From Leptodontidium sp. MPI-SDFR-AT-0119 (Eukaryota; Ascomycota; Leotiomycetes; Helotiales; Leptodontidiaceae), in NCBI GenBank assembly GCA_020726505.1, contig JAHLEZ010000005.1:2666001-2730000 (forward strand): DNA of 64,000 nucleotides, given 5' to 3'. Shown one piece after another: positions 24,159-36,787 of this stretch (position 1 is its first letter; each line of letters opens with the position of its first letter). Below the pieces are notes generated by a model, which ran no database searches, was not told where the DNA came from, and saw only the letters and a program-made list of their open reading frames with translations. Both the position numbers and the translations under genes were made by a program.

Positions 24159-25273
24159 TCAAAACCCCCATCCATCCCCCACAGAGCCCTTCACACTCCT
24201 CCACAACTCCTCACATGCCTCCACCAACTCCTCATCTAGTCTCCCCTTCCTACAAAACTCCACATTACCCCTCAACTGCTCCTCCCTCGTGGCCCCAAGA
24301 ATAACAGCATCTCCCTCTCCGAGCACACCATGCCACATAACCCACCTCAGACTGACTTCCGTAGCAGTTAATCCCTTCTCTTCACACCTCTTCAGAAAAC
24401 CCCGCATAGCTTCATGCACATCTTCTTTTTCGAACGTCTCTTCGTAGATCGGGAAATTTCCAGGCTGAAAGCGACCGCCTTTCAGGACTTCTTCCTTATT
24501 CGGCGTGGGGAGCGAGACTTTGCCTGTGAGGAAACCGCCAGCGAGGGGGCCGTAGGCGACGATGTTTATACCGTTCTCTCGAAGGAGGTGGTAGAGTTCT
24601 TTCTCGCCTTGGCGGGTTATGGCGTTGTAGTGACCTTGGTAGTAAGATGGTTTTACGTAACCTTTTTCCTCACATATATTGAGGTATTCTCTCATTTGGG
24701 CGGTGTTGTAGTTTGAGAGGCCGAGCTGGGAACGTCAGTTTGCTCCCTCGGTCCTCAAATGATGTGACAAGGAGGAATTACTTTTTTGAATTTTCCGGCT
24801 CGAAAATGTTTATCAAATGCTCTGGCTGTCTCTTCTACAGGCGTGGCTGTATCGGGTACATGCGTATACAAGATATTGACCTATTCTCATGATGTCAGCT
24901 CAGCTCAACCTCCACTCTTCTCATTACAACTCATAAACTCCCCACATACCTGCTCAACCCCCAACAACCTCAGACTCTTCTCCAAACTCTCATCAATACC
25001 ACTCTCACTAAGTGTTCCATCTCTCCCCTTCTCGCCCTTCGCCAAAATCTTTGTGTCGATGGCAAACCCACTTTCAGCAGCTTTCGTCTCGCCTAGCAAG
25101 CCCTCAGTAACCCATGGTGCGCCTGGCGGGTAGGAGGCGGCGGAATCGAGTTCCGTGAGATTGAGTGACGAGAGAGTTTTTAGGAGAGAGGAGGTTTGTG
25201 AGGCATCCACCCAAGTGTGTGAGATTCTGCCTTTGCCTATGCCGCCAGCACCGAATATGAGGGAGGGTGGCAT
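24159..25273 (-). CDS. Aldo/keto reductase, AKR7-like
   Basis: Exons 25273-24950, 24880-24782 and 24725-24159 (introns 69 and 56 nt) give 329 residues in exact frame. NADPH-dependent reductase fold: N-terminal FGAGGIGKG, LDSAASYPPGAPWVTEGLLG with the catalytic-Asp and Tyr region, IDTKILAKG with the active Lys, LYTHVPD at the position of the catalytic His, and LGLSNYNTAQM, YQGHYNAITR, YGPLAGGFLTGK and ILGATREEQL in the cofactor half. This pattern matches fungal aflatoxin-aldehyde-reductase-like (AKR7) proteins, which reduce reactive aldehydes and ketones in the cytosol. The physiological substrate is unknown. No lesion. Confidence 0.9.
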
Positions 25274-25892
25274 GTCTGGTGGGGTTGGATTGTGGGACCT
25301 CTTCGAATCTTGATTTGAAAGTTTAGAGGAAGAGAATGAAATTTAGCAAATTCCCTTGGGTGTGAAAGTATGAGATTGTACGAAGGAAGGCCTGTTAGAT
25401 GTAGATGTAGATGTACCGTGGTTTGTAAGATGACATGTGGGCTTACATTCTGACCAGCGGGGGTAAACGGAGATTGGGATTGAGGCGGAGTAAAACCTCG
25501 CCCTGCAGTGTCAACGCAGGTAAATTGCCCGATGTTATACCGTCCTTAAAGCAACAACGAATCGACCGGAATACCAACTCTTTATGGAATATTCTTGGTT
25601 TGTTCTTAATGCGCGTAGTATGTGAGATATACATTAATTTCTTGTAAACCCACTTAGTAAGGAAGGAGTGGTCGTCATAGGGAGATAAACCTGACCGTGG
25701 CTCCGAATAATTTTTATTCTTCTAATCACATAATATCAAAACTACAGAATATTACATATCGTTAGTCAAAACTATCTCGCTCGCTAGATACATGTAAACG
25801 CAACTCACTCCAAGTATCACTAAACACCAGTCGCTTATTCATGCATCAGATAATCTTACATGGGACGTACATATCGCCCTTCGACTGATATC
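25274..25892. other. Intergenic, no gene seen
   Basis: Between the reductase promoter and the 3' end of the transporter pseudogene. AT-rich around 25700-25860. Nothing recognised. Confidence 0.4.
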
Positions 25893-28053
25893 TTACGACC
25901 CAGAACGCGCAAAAAACGAATCAAGTCCTCCATCCCCCACATTCTCGACTTCCGTCTTAGATTCGCTAGCGCCGAGATTGTGTTCCCGCTCTCTTGGACT
26001 TCTATCACGCTGGCCCTGTTCGCGAGCGAGTGCATTGGCGGCGACGACTCCTTCGGGGAGTTCCCAGTCTTCGCTCTTGCGTCTTTGGATTATGTCAGCT
26101 ACTATTCTCTTGAATTGTTTTGATGTGAGGCTTACGGTGGGACTTCTAGGAGATACATGGTGTCGATTTCTTCGAGCGATTTGCCGTTGGGTTCCGGGAT
26201 CTCGTGTAAGCCTTTGCTTATTGACATGGAAGTGGCAGGGTACTAACCGATCAAGAAGAAATAGATAAGTATTGCTGCACATAGGTTACAGCCTGCGAAG
26301 ACATAGCCGTATGCGAAATCGATCTGATCTGTGATAAGAGGCGTGAAAAAAGCGAGGTAGAAGTTGAAGAACTGTGTTTTACATGGTCAGTTCCACACTT
26401 CGAAGATGAATTGATGTATAAGGAAGGGGAAACACACCCAGTTACTCGCACTACAGAACGCAATACTTTGACTTCTGTACTTGCCCGGATACATCTCAGC
26501 GACACATACCCAAGGCATCGGACCCCAGGTACTTGCAAAGGCAGCCAAAAACAGCGAAGATAATCATGACATAACCGATGCTCTAGTCAGTATTGCCCTA
26601 AGCATCAGTGAGTCTGAAATTTCCAAGGGAGGCGAAAACGAGGAAGCATATGCTCATCCAGAGAGCGCCCAGCATAAGGCATTTCCTGCGTCCTAATTTC
26701 TCGACCATGTAGAGACCGGGCAAGGTGCAGACGACGTTCACGGGCCCGAGGATGATTTGCGTGGCGAAGGAGTTAGATGTACCGACAGAGGAAAAAATCG
26801 TGGTGCCGTAGCTGCTAATATTAGTTTCGAAACGGGAATGTAGGAGAAGGAAGGACTCATTAGAAGAAGTAATTCGCTCCAGTCAACTGTTGGAAGGCTT
26901 GAATACCTACACCAAGCAGAATACGATACATCATCCTCTTCCCCTTGAACACCTCCAAGAGACCGGTGGTTGTCTCCTCGGCGGCGAGTTTTTCCTCCAG
27001 ATCTAGCATCTGATCTCTCACCACACGAAGATTCTCGCTGACACTACGGAACTTGGCGATATTCTTTCTCGTTAGATCAATCTTTCCCTGTCAGAAATCG
27101 AAGCGGGGAGTCTCTGGAAAGAAGAGGATACCGACGCAGAGGATTATGGCCTATGCGAAACCGATTCCGAGAGGGATGCGCCAGTAATCTGTGTTAGAGA
27201 TGGATTCCGTGCCAAGATTTATGAGATTTGCAAGGAGGATACCGATTGTGATGAAGAGTTGGTAACAACTGTAAAAATCAGCTTGGTTCTTGCGAGTGGG
27301 GTTTGATGGCCTACCAGACAATAGAACCGCGGATGTGAGCAGGTGCACTCTCTCCCTGGTACATTGGAACTGGTACAGGAAGACCTCCAATGGCAAGACC
27401 AGAAACAATTCGTCTACATCAAATCAGCACGGTACCACTGAGAATGACTCGAGGGACTCCTCCAAACATTATCTCATACCACTTCGGGTACTCAGCAGCA
27501 ATTTGGATGATGTTGCCAACCATGAAGATGAGACACCAATCAAAGATACTCAATCGTCTTCCGACCCGGGGGTGATTCGCAATAGGTGCAGAGATGAGAA
27601 CACCACAGAGAGTTTCGATGGAAAGCTGCAAGGCTCGTCGACAACTTGCATCTGATCACAACAAAATACAATCAACATACCGTTCCAACAATCAACCCAG
27701 ATCGCCTCCACGTAAAGGCCAGAGTAGGCTCCCTCTGATCCGCAAAATTATACAGGAAGTTTTCCATTTCAAGGAAACCACTGACCTGTTTCATCCAGTA
27801 TCAGCAAACCGCCACAGAAAATTGTAGAAAGGAGTTGAGTTCATACCTGACCAGTATCATAACCAAAACAAATCTCTCCCATGGAGACAAGGATGCACAT
27901 GAAGCGAGTCCTCGCGGTCATGAACGGCACTTTAGAGTCTTCATATGTCCCTTTCTCTATACCCGCATTGCAAGGTTGATTGCCGATCGATACATTTTCG
28001 AGTACAGTATCTGCATCGGAGAGGGATAGAGGTGCTCTGCTATCCAGGTTCAT
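25893..28053 (-). pseudogene. MFS sugar transporter, inactivated
   Basis: Sugar-porter family transporter (12 membrane helices) reconstructed from many exons. Recognisable blocks: MGEICFGYDTGQVSGFLEME, RIVSGLAIGGLPVPVPMYQG (the RxxxGxxxG and PMYxxE motifs), GILFFPETPRFDF, GIQAFQQLTGANYFF, GPVNVVCTLPGLYMVEKLGR (with LGRR), FASTWGPMPWVCVAEMYPGK and TDQIDFAYGYVFAGCN. It is dead: TAG at 27153-27151 where Trp is expected, TGA at 27093-27091 where Arg is expected, an intron donor changed to ATGAGT after YFF (near 26866), two further stops near 26590, and a one-base loss in a T/G run near 26549. Several changes are C-to-T/G-to-A. The tail after EEIDTMYL is a normal cytoplasmic C-terminus. Start taken at 28053; upstream frame is open further. 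Confidence 0.8.
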
Positions 28054-29613
28054 TGCAATTGAGGTCGGTATCTCCAAAATCTGACTGGACTTAGGAAATA
28101 GCGAGCAGGTGGAATATATATCCTTACCAACTTCTCTCTCCTCTCTGCGGTTCAACAACCGCCATCCCACCGGCTCCCCACAGTCATCCCCATCCAATGT
28201 CTTCGTCGTCGTCATTCCCCATCATAGGAACCCCAGCCAATGCCCTTCCCAAGAAACAAACACATCACAGCCAAGCTCGCTCCCCATCAACACTTTACTC
28301 CCCTAACTTACTATCCAAGCCTGAGAAGCCATGTGAGCCTCAAAAGGCGTCATGGCAGGTCCAGTTTCACGGTCCAGAAAGACTTGGGTTGTTTTTCGCG
28401 GCTTCTAGATACATATCGCGAGATACTGGATGCTTGCCGAGACGGCCCGGTTAGCTTGGCTCTTGGCTTCAGGGACGTCGGTGGCTTTTTCTGGCTGGGG
28501 TGCCTATCGTAGGGTATGATGCTGATGGAGTGTGAATCTTTTACTTGGTTCTGGATGTGTTTAATGGTGTTGTGCGGGCTGGTTTGAATGTGGACTTGGT
28601 GGTGGAGAGCTGGAGAGCTGGAGAACGTAGAGATTTGAAGCGAATATTGAGATATCGGGGACTGTCTTGGTAAGAGGATCGCGGGACGAAGACCGACTTG
28701 AGACCACCTACTGTGTTTTTTCAGAGCTGACTGTAGTTAATTTATATTTCAAATACCGATCAAGTGATTTTTCTCAAGTCGAGTCTGTTAGCTGCGGCGT
28801 ACTGGAATCATTCTCGCATACCTATCTCGAAGTGAAGGAACAAAAGGTCCTTCAACATGTCAAATCCACCAATCTCTCACCTGCAAAACCCTTCAACTCC
28901 CCAAAACTCCTCCCATCAATTTTCGAACATCAACGCACACACCACTGAAAAAAATCATCACATAACTTCACTCCCCCTACCATCCCCCAAAAATTACAAA
29001 CTGTAAACAAACAACCCCTCCCATTCGCTAAGCACCCCTCCCCCATCCCGCCCCCTCAAACTCGCTCACAGCCACCAGCGCAGGGCAGCAGGGATAAGCT
29101 CGCGCTCAGACTCAGACAACTAAAATTCGAGGGGTCACGGCAAGAAACCGAACTGTAACAGAGGCAAGATCCGGACTCCGAAACCCTACTGCTACAAGTA
29201 CTTTCAATGCGTTCCTTACTCTCCCCCTCCTCTCACAGCACACTCTCGCTGTTACTCGCTGTCACTCGCGGGCGCACTGCGATTATGCGATGATTTGATG
29301 CCTTTCGAGACAGGCTCGTCCGATCTGTACTTCAGACAAAAGGTTAAAGATCTGGGTGGTCCCGCTGTCATCCCATGGTTTTACGATCTGGAGTTCGAGT
29401 TCTCACTTCCTCGCTCTCTTCCTTTGATGCATGGGCATGATTGATATGACACTCTTTTGATACTTACTTGGTTGCTTGACTACCTACTTACTTGCCTATT
29501 CAACTGGCTGACGCTCGCTTACTTTCGCCGTGCAACTACATCTTGGTATTGAGAAACGCGATCAAGAGTGCATCCAGTATTTGAACTCCAGGGAAGAGCA
29601 AGACCACACAGAA
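28054..29613. other. Intergenic, pyrimidine-rich promoter zone; no gene seen
   Basis: 1.56 kb between divergent genes. The part 28870-29060 and 29200-29280 is strongly C/T-rich on the + strand, as in fungal promoters and 5' leaders. No supported gene. Confidence 0.45.
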
Positions 29614-30243
29614 ATGAAGTTCTCCACGGTATCTCTCGCGATAGCGAGTCTTGCAACACACGTCCTCGCAGCTCCAGATCTTTCAATCAGCTTCCCAGGT
29701 TTCTTGCGCACTCGCGCTGACGGCGTCAATCTCCTGGTACCTTTCCCGTTCCTCTCTCTTCCTCTCCTCAACCCTCACTGACGCCTTCTCCCACAGACAT
29801 TCACCCAAGCCCTCGCCTCAATCCCCGCAGAACCCGTAACATCTACGACCGATCCAAAAAGACCCTTCCAAGTAGGCGGCGAAACATTCACCGATTTCCG
29901 GACCGCAGCCACACGATCGTGTAATAACCAGCATAACGAATGTGCCAAGGTCGCGAATTCGAAAGATGGAAGCAATGTAGATGGGATAAAAGTAGGGGAT
30001 TGTGATGACCAGCAGAGTGAGTTGGTGATTCGGGAGAGGAGGAGGAAGAGAGGGGGGGAAAACGCTAACAGACAAACAGCACAATGTCAAGCAGCAGCAG
30101 CGGCTGGTCCGGGGACAGGAACAGTGATTCCCAGCGCTTCGGCAGCCGTAGCGGACGATGCAAGTGTAGTTGTATCGGCCTCTGCTGCGGAAGCTACTCT
30201 TCATAGCTCGGATGAGAACTTCTTCTATTTCTGCGACCCGTGA
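29614..30243 (+). CDS. Small secreted cysteine-containing protein
   Basis: Exons 29614-29736, 29797-30016 and 30080-30243 give 168 residues in exact frame. A signal peptide (MKFSTVSLAIASLATHVLAA) precedes a mature domain with FTQALASIPAEP, TFTDFRTAATRSCNNQHNEC, KVGDCDDQQSAQCQ and an Ala/Ser/Val-rich tail. Four cysteines (C in RSCNNQHNEC, GDC, AQC) fit a small disulfide-bonded domain common in secreted ascomycete proteins of unknown function. It ends with YFCDP. It may be an apoplastic or wall protein and is a candidate effector only in the loose sense of being small and secreted. Introns are of normal size (60 and 63 nt). Confidence 0.75.
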
Positions 30244-32155
30244 GCAACTGGGATTGGCACTTGACCGCTGGGAGGCAAAGAAGGGAGGGACGTGGTAGAT
30301 GATGGAATAATGGGATAATGGTTAGGGTTGCTTTGACAGGTTTGGATCGTGTGGAGTATTGGTACTGGATACCCTTTTCGTGGACTTGCAGAGGATAGGA
30401 TAGGATTGGCGTTGGCGATTGGATTGAGCAATTCTCGTAGCTCTTGAATTGTTGTTGGGAGGCGGGAAATGCCAGGAAAATGAACACCGTCATGTATTGT
30501 CGAGTGCTTCCATCCGTCTGCAAGATTCTCTGTTCGCCTTGAATTTACCGGCAATCACCCAATCTCTACCCCAAATCTCGTTTCCAGAATATTGTAGCAA
30601 CACCCAAGGATAACCATAGCCAATGGCATTCTCGCTGTGCAAAATCGCCGAAGGTGATCAGAGTATCCAAGACTAACAAGCGATGTCTGAGGTGCTGCTA
30701 GGTCTCAGTATGATTGGATATTGTATTGTCCATGTATGATGTTCTGTATCATCCTCCAAAACTTGCGCGTGCAAAGCTGAGTCCCAAATTGAGGGGGTTC
30801 GATTGGTGGAGGATCGATCGCTTCGTGGACGCAACTTCAGGGCAGCTTTTTGTCGTTTGGTCGCCCCCATGGGAGACATATAATTTTAGTAACATTTTGC
30901 CAGCAGTTCGGCGTCTTTCATCGATAGCCTGACTCTCTACCACCATAATCACAGCTCCAATGGTTCCAAAACAGCCCCGCGCAGTTCCCCAATTCGATCC
31001 TGATCGACTTCCACGCATCTGCTCACCCGAGAGTGATAGGATATGCCTAATCCAAGTCGCAGACACATATAAGTCCGCCTAATGCAGAGTCTCTCTGAAG
31101 AAGTTGCACTTCGCTCCATGTGTATCTCTCCTCCCAATTCGGTTTGGTAGAGTCTAACCACGATCGACGGTCACATATTCGCATCCGCCCGTTCGCAGTT
31201 CGAGATCGATAGCTGTTGGAAATTCGAGCGAGTGAGGTTTTCGCTGGAGGGGGGTGAGTGCTGTTTACAAGGTTCCCATCTTGCAAACGTCAATTCTTCC
31301 CGACGAGTAAGAAGGGGGTTCAACAAACCCATCAACGGAGGGAGTACCAAGCCAATGATTTCTGCAAAAGAGTCGAAAATGTAGAATGGAGAAATAAGCA
31401 GAGAAAAAGAAGAATAAAACAACTTCAAGATAGGAAGAAGAGGAAATTGGAAGCGCAAAGTAGAGACTTTTGCAAAGGAAGTTGAAGGGAATGGAACCTA
31501 CCACCCTCTTCTACCTACCATTACACCCTCACCATGAGTGCCACAAATCTAATGTCTAGGCATTGAATATATCTTCTCTCTTACCATTCCCTGCTATGGT
31601 ACCAAACGGCGCTGGGCGGAGGTAGAGGTTGGCTGATGGACCCCGCTGCCCCAACTTCGTCCTGTTGCGCCATCATGAAGTGCAATTGTGCAGAAGAGAC
31701 TAGCAGATAATCTTGCGCTAGAAGGTCTTTACCAACTTGGTCGAACGGTAAGGATCCAGATATGAAGACGTGTTATTTTGCAGTTGGTAGCTTCTGAAGA
31801 AGAAGCAGCGCAGCGGAAAACAATGGAAAATGGAAAATCGCTTAGTCATCACGGTCCTCCTCCGTCAACCAATTTATACTTTAATCGCAACCTCCCATAA
31901 TTACATTTAAACACTGCAAGGTATTTAAGCTTCTTTTTCACCAAAGCCAAAGTTTACTTTTGCTTTAACATCCACTAAAGAATTTGTTGCTAGCACTCAC
32001 TTTTAATATTAAACGTGGTTATATCAAAATAACAAATACACCTTGGTATATACATTTCTCTGGATCATATTTCATGTTTTCATTATCCTCATATAAACAC
32101 TATCAAGTACAGATATTCTACCACCTTTTTGATAAACTTTCCTTCATCCTCACAT
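30244..32155. other. Intergenic between convergent genes; no gene seen
   Basis: 1.9 kb. Several frames of 60-110 codons exist on both strands, but none has a signal peptide, domain, splice partner or clear coding bias. AT-rich from ~31880 to 32110 next to the aminopeptidase 3' end. Confidence 0.4.
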
Positions 32156-33796
32156 CTAGTACAAGAACTTGCCACCCTTTCTCTTGTATCCAACATCACG
32201 CTTGTCCACAACATTGACACTTCTCTTAGTCTTGGGTGGGAGAGACGCAAAGCTGCGAGCGTAGGTGGCGATAGCATGGGCAATACCCTTAGTCATCTGG
32301 ACCCAGACGCCAACATTGAGATTCTCGACGGTATCCTTGGCAGTGTGGTAGTTAGGGTCGAGGATGGCACCGGCGGTTCCTCCCCAGATGGCGACCTGCT
32401 CCGCACTCTTAACCTCATCAGCTCCGGAGGTGAGACCACCAGCAGCGATGCCAGCGTCAAGGAAAGGACCATAATCAGAGCGGCCATCGAAAGCAGTTGG
32501 CTCAGTAGCGATATCGACGTCATTCTTAAAGTAATCCTCCCAGAGCTTCTCGACCTCAGCGGATCCAGGAGCGCCCGAGGTGCCGAAAGCAGATCCATCG
32601 CCGTCGTAGATCTGGTAGACGAAGTTGGGGGAGGCGATCATGTCGAAGTTGAGGTAGAGGCGGATCTTCTTGGCCTCCTCGTCAGAGAGGTTGGCGACGT
32701 AGTGTTCGGCTCCGAGGAGACCTTCTTCCTCGCCGGACCACCATCCGAAGCGGACGGCGTTGGTGGTAGAGAATGCGGTGAGCTTGAGGGCGACTTCGAG
32801 GATACCGATTGTGCCTGAGCCGTTGTCGTTGATTCCTGGACCGGCTTCGACGGAGTCCGTGTGTGCTCCTGCCATGATAACGTTCTCGTGGTCTCCTCCC
32901 TTGGTCTCGGCGATGACATTGTATCTGCTGCCAGTTAGATGAAGCCTGTGGTTGTGTAGATTTGGATCACTTACGTGCCAACAACTGTGACAATTACGTT
33001 CAAAGAGGCAGTTCCACCGGAGGCAACAAGAGCAAGTCCGTCTTCTTGGGAAATACCAACAGTTGGGACAAAGTTACCTGGGCCACCGAGTGTGCCAGCC
33101 AAAGCTCCTGCAACGTTGTTGTAGATGATGGTTCCAATGGCACCAGCTTCCTTAGCAAGTTCAGCCTGGACAAGTTAGCAGAGACTCCCAATTGAATTAG
33201 AAGCCTCTATAACTCAGAGCGCCAAAAAACATACCTTAAGGGCAAAAGTGCAAGTTCCACGGCTGATCAGAGCGATCTTCCCAACCAAAGTAGCAGGGTA
33301 ATCCTCAGCGTTGCAACCAATATTTGCAACCTTGACCAGCTCTCCAGAAGGAGTTCCAGCTGGAGTACCAGTCATGGCCTGGACAGCCAAAGGTGCGCCG
33401 TTGGCAGTTCCAGTGGCCTCAGAAGACTCGACATCGAATGGCTGGACAGACACATCGTAGTATCCAGTGGCCGTGAGAGTATCAACGAGCCAATTGACTG
33501 TTGCGTTGTGTCCTGGGGATCCAATGTAACGATTGCGTTCCGCGGTGGCGTATGCGAAGCCTTGGAGAGTTCGTCCTTTTGCGAGGAGCTCTGAGCGGAG
33601 CAAGACACGACGGAGTTTATTCTGATTAATTTATGTTAGTTCCATTGATTCAATTGAGAAGTGAACCGGAACTTTGAGAGGGGGGAGGGAGGGGGAAACA
33701 TACCGACTCAACCAAAGGCAGAGCACGAGCTACAGGACCAGCTTCAGTAAGAGAAGCGATGGTCGCGAGGACACTGGCATAGGTAGAGAGCTTCAT
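32156..33796 (-). CDS. lap2: Secreted M28 leucine aminopeptidase
   Basis: Exons 33796-33704, 33621-33235, 33165-32975 and 32927-32156 encode 480 residues in exact frame. The signal peptide (MKLSTYASVLATIASLTEAG) is followed by a short propeptide. A PA domain carries NIGCNAEDYPATLVGKIALI and SRGTCTFALKAELA, and the M28 peptidase domain has the zinc ligands in MAGAHTDSVEAGPGINDNGS (His, Asp), WWSGEEEGLLGAEHY (catalytic Glu and ligand) and LYLNFDMIASPN, with SDYGPFLDAGIAAGGLTSGA near the end. This matches fungal Lap2-type exopeptidases that release N-terminal amino acids from peptides outside the cell. Length is normal. Together with the oligopeptide transporter at 60.9 kb it would support peptide feeding, but the genes are 27 kb apart. 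Confidence 0.93.
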
Positions 33797-34869
33797 GATT
33801 GAGGATTGACTTTCCGCGATGAAGTGAAAAGGGAATGAAGTGCAGGACTCAAGCATCCCAGGAGAGGGGGAGCTTCACACTTAATATAGCTCACCTCCCC
33901 TCACGTCACATCACCACTGTCCCAGTCCACCCATGCCCACGCCGACGTACCGGCGATCTCAATTACTACTGCACAGTAGATTTATTGATTGTTGCATACT
34001 CATGCCTGGTCAATTGAGATCTTGGCAGCCGGCTTAACAGCCTGATACCTTCCTACTTGGTATACCAGCACGGGACGACGCATGGGAAGAGAGAGATATG
34101 TAGGGTTCTACTATCACGAGCACCCAGCCTCATCTTGGCTCATCTACGGACAGGAAACGAGCAAGGTCCGGAGGGAGAGGAAGCGGGCACTATTCGGAAG
34201 AAGCTCCAGCCACTGGCAACCAATGCAGATAAGGCCTTTCGCCCAGCTCACTCCCCGCACTGTGAATGTCGGTACACTACTTACTGTACGGTCCGTACCT
34301 GGATCGCCGAGTCACTTTCAGCGCTCGGCCAAGTCCGTCTGCTTGCTCTCCACTGCCGCCCGGAGACCAAATTGTACAGTACCGGTCCGTACCAGAGCCA
34401 AATAAAACCGTCCAATACACAGCTCAGCTCAACTCAAGAGCAAAGACTCAAGATTTAAGAGTCGCAATAATTTACGAGATAGTCGTTACGCCACTAGGGA
34501 CCTGCATGACGTTAACTTCGTAAGGAAATAAACTACTTAGGTAGGTAGGTGACGACCATGCAATATGGTAGCAATATTGACATGCATCTATCCATCTTCT
34601 CGCCTCCCCTTGCTGGACTGAGAAGGAGCCAAGGCGATAACAAAGCACAACAAGTCCGCAAACCTGCGTGGAAGAATGCATCGAAGTCTTGGGAAAAGTC
34701 TTGGAAAAGTCTTGGTGTTGATACAGAACTCACCTGACTGGATATAAGGCTGTTTTGGTGGATTGGCCAAGCCTGCAGCAGTGGGTGGTGCCTTGACCCC
34801 TCTCCTTGGCGAGATTGGGGACCTGCCAATCGCGGATTAGGTGTCTGAATAAGGTTGTGCAGCCGAATA
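33797..34869. other. Intergenic, aminopeptidase promoter and left flank of transposon nest
   Basis: The first ~100 bp hold the leader of the aminopeptidase gene. The rest shows no gene. The transposon nest begins at 34870. Confidence 0.45.
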
Positions 34870-35067
34870 CAGCAATGTCCATAACTAGCTTCAATCCGGA
34901 TTTTTAGCGAGCCTCACGAAAAGTCGCGTCGGCCCCCCTCCCGCCATCTCTCATATCGGCGCCCCCTCACACAGCACCACCAAATATTGTCAGAACAACG
35001 TCGTAAGTAGCTCAAATTAAAGCTTAACAGTTGCGCTTTCTAACGAACTAATTTGCAGGTTGCTCTA

Positions 35068-36549
35068 ATGGCTCCTCGTTTAGATATAGACGTGGTGGCG
35101 CGTATTGAAGATGCTCTTCGGCAGGCTGGTCGATAAGTCAGTCTAGTTAAGCTGACTTAAGTCAGTGGGCCTTAAATTCGTAATCAGTCAGCTACTATCC
35201 CTAACCCTAACAAGTCAGTGGTTAATTGCTCAACTGATTTAGACTGTCAGTTGAGAAATTATAAGATTTGTTAATATTTAAGTACATATTTGAGTAAATT
35301 TTAGGAACATTAAGGCCTTTTTATAAGAAGTGAAAATAATATTATTTGTTACTTTAAAGAGATTAAAAGTAAAAATACACGTTCTAACCTTTGTATATAT
35401 TCCTTAAACTTCATTTGTATCGAAAATGATATATTTTTATTTTTACATCGTAAAACGTGATTTTAAGGTCACGTTTCTTTTTAATCAGTACTGATTAATA
35501 TACTAAGTTAAGTCCCTCAGTTGAGGTATTATCGTCAGTCAGTCAGTCGACTAAAATAAGTCGACTGATACTGACTTAACTGACTTAATGGCCACCTTGC
35601 TCTTCGGGACCCCGATGCTATACTCGACCGAGCCTACCTACAATTAATCGCCAATATATATAAGACGACTGAACGAACAGTATATTATCATAAACTACGA
35701 TTGGAGCATGATCTGCCTGTTTTACTACGATCTGGGGGTCCCGCGAAGATTGTTTCTATAGAAATGGAGCAGTCAATTAAGCTACTTTTGAACGAGAGAC
35801 TATAGATATACTAAGACGAGATTATAGACTTTCTAAAGGACACATTTGACGTTAATGTGGCTAGAACTACTATACAACGAATATTAGCAAGAATCAAGAT
35901 TACTCGGAAGAAGTTGAAGGTCGTCGCCGCTTAACAAAACCAAGAACTACGCTTAGAATAAGCATATCGACTATAGTAATACACAGCGGACTAAATCGTT
36001 TGTGTAGACGAATCTGGGAGCGACGATAAGACTAGAGATCGTCAATATGGCTAGTCTTATTCAGGAGCAAGAGTAGTGGTTAAGAGGTGGCTACAAAGTA
36101 GAGAACGGGTATCTGTACTCTCTACATATACCGTGGACGGCTATATCACTTTTATAACCTTTATGGGCACTTATATAGGCGACATGTTTGCGGATTTTAT
36201 AATTGACGACTTATTACTACTATATAACGCATATCTTGCCTTTAGATTAGTAGTAGTCCTTAATAACGCCTCAATCTATCATTCTAATATCGATGAGATT
36301 CAAGCACAGTTTAATAGAAGAGGGGTCTTATTACTTTTCTTACCTTTATATTCTCTTAATTTTAACCTAATTAAAGAGAGCTTTAGAGACCTAAAGGTAT
36401 ATATTCGTCGCCATTATCGTAGGGAGAGGCATAAATATATAGATTATTAAGATTTCCTAGAATAGGCATGTATTAAGTCAGGTTTAGGCCCTAATACTGC
36501 CCGTAGAGCACGTGCGCATTTTAGGAACATAGGTATTAGGGAAGTATAA
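35068..36549 (+). pseudogene. Tc1/mariner transposase, disrupted and RIP-mutated
   Basis: The frame starts MAPRLDIDVVARIEDALR, is split by the MITE, and resumes DPDAILDRAYLQLIANIY, a helix-turn-helix N-domain. The DDE domain has CVDESGSDDK (first acid), then VVVLNNASIYHSNIDEI where the consensus has DNAS (Asp changed to Asn), and FLPLYSLNFNLIKESF where FLPPYSPDxNPIEE is usual: Pro-to-Leu three times, Asp-to-Asn, Glu-to-Lys. Every one of these is a single C-to-T or G-to-A change. Stops include TAG at 36052-36054 in place of the usual Trp and TAG/TAA near 35812-35820. The catalytic centre is therefore destroyed. The C-terminal part ends REV at 36546. Confidence 0.82.
35122..35599 (+). mobile_element. 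hAT-type MITE, 478 bp
   Basis: Flanked by an exact 8-bp direct repeat CTCTTCGG (35114-35121 and 35600-35607), the target-duplication length of hAT transposons. Ends are inverted and imperfect: CAGGCTGGTCGATAAGTCAG on the left, CAAGGTGGCCATTAAGTCAG on the right (reverse strand). It has no coding frame and is AT-rich with many AGTCAG/CTGACT words near both ends. Removing it with one repeat copy restores an unbroken transposase frame (ALRDPDA), which supports the boundaries. It contains CCCTAACCCTAAC, a telomere-like unit, at ~35199-35211. Its autonomous partner is not in the window. Confidence 0.85.
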
Positions 36550-36787
36550 AACTATTATACTTAAATCTATAGTAAAAGTATTACAGGCTCTCTTTAAAAA
36601 TGTAGTTAGTAATGACTATTAAGAATGAGGATACGAAAGCGAGGATGCGAACTTAAGCGAATTAACGTCAGATAACTTTAGATGTTTAATTACACTAACA
36701 AATATATACAAATACGACTAAAACAACGCGGATATTAAGTATTTAAGTGTTAAGAATGCGTACACACTTTATCTTATTTAAATTGAT

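Noticed and set aside
1..25273. Secondary-metabolite cluster (P450, dioxygenase, reductase)
   Set aside because: No backbone enzyme (PKS, NRPS, terpene synthase) is present and the candidate genes are separated by unrelated ones.
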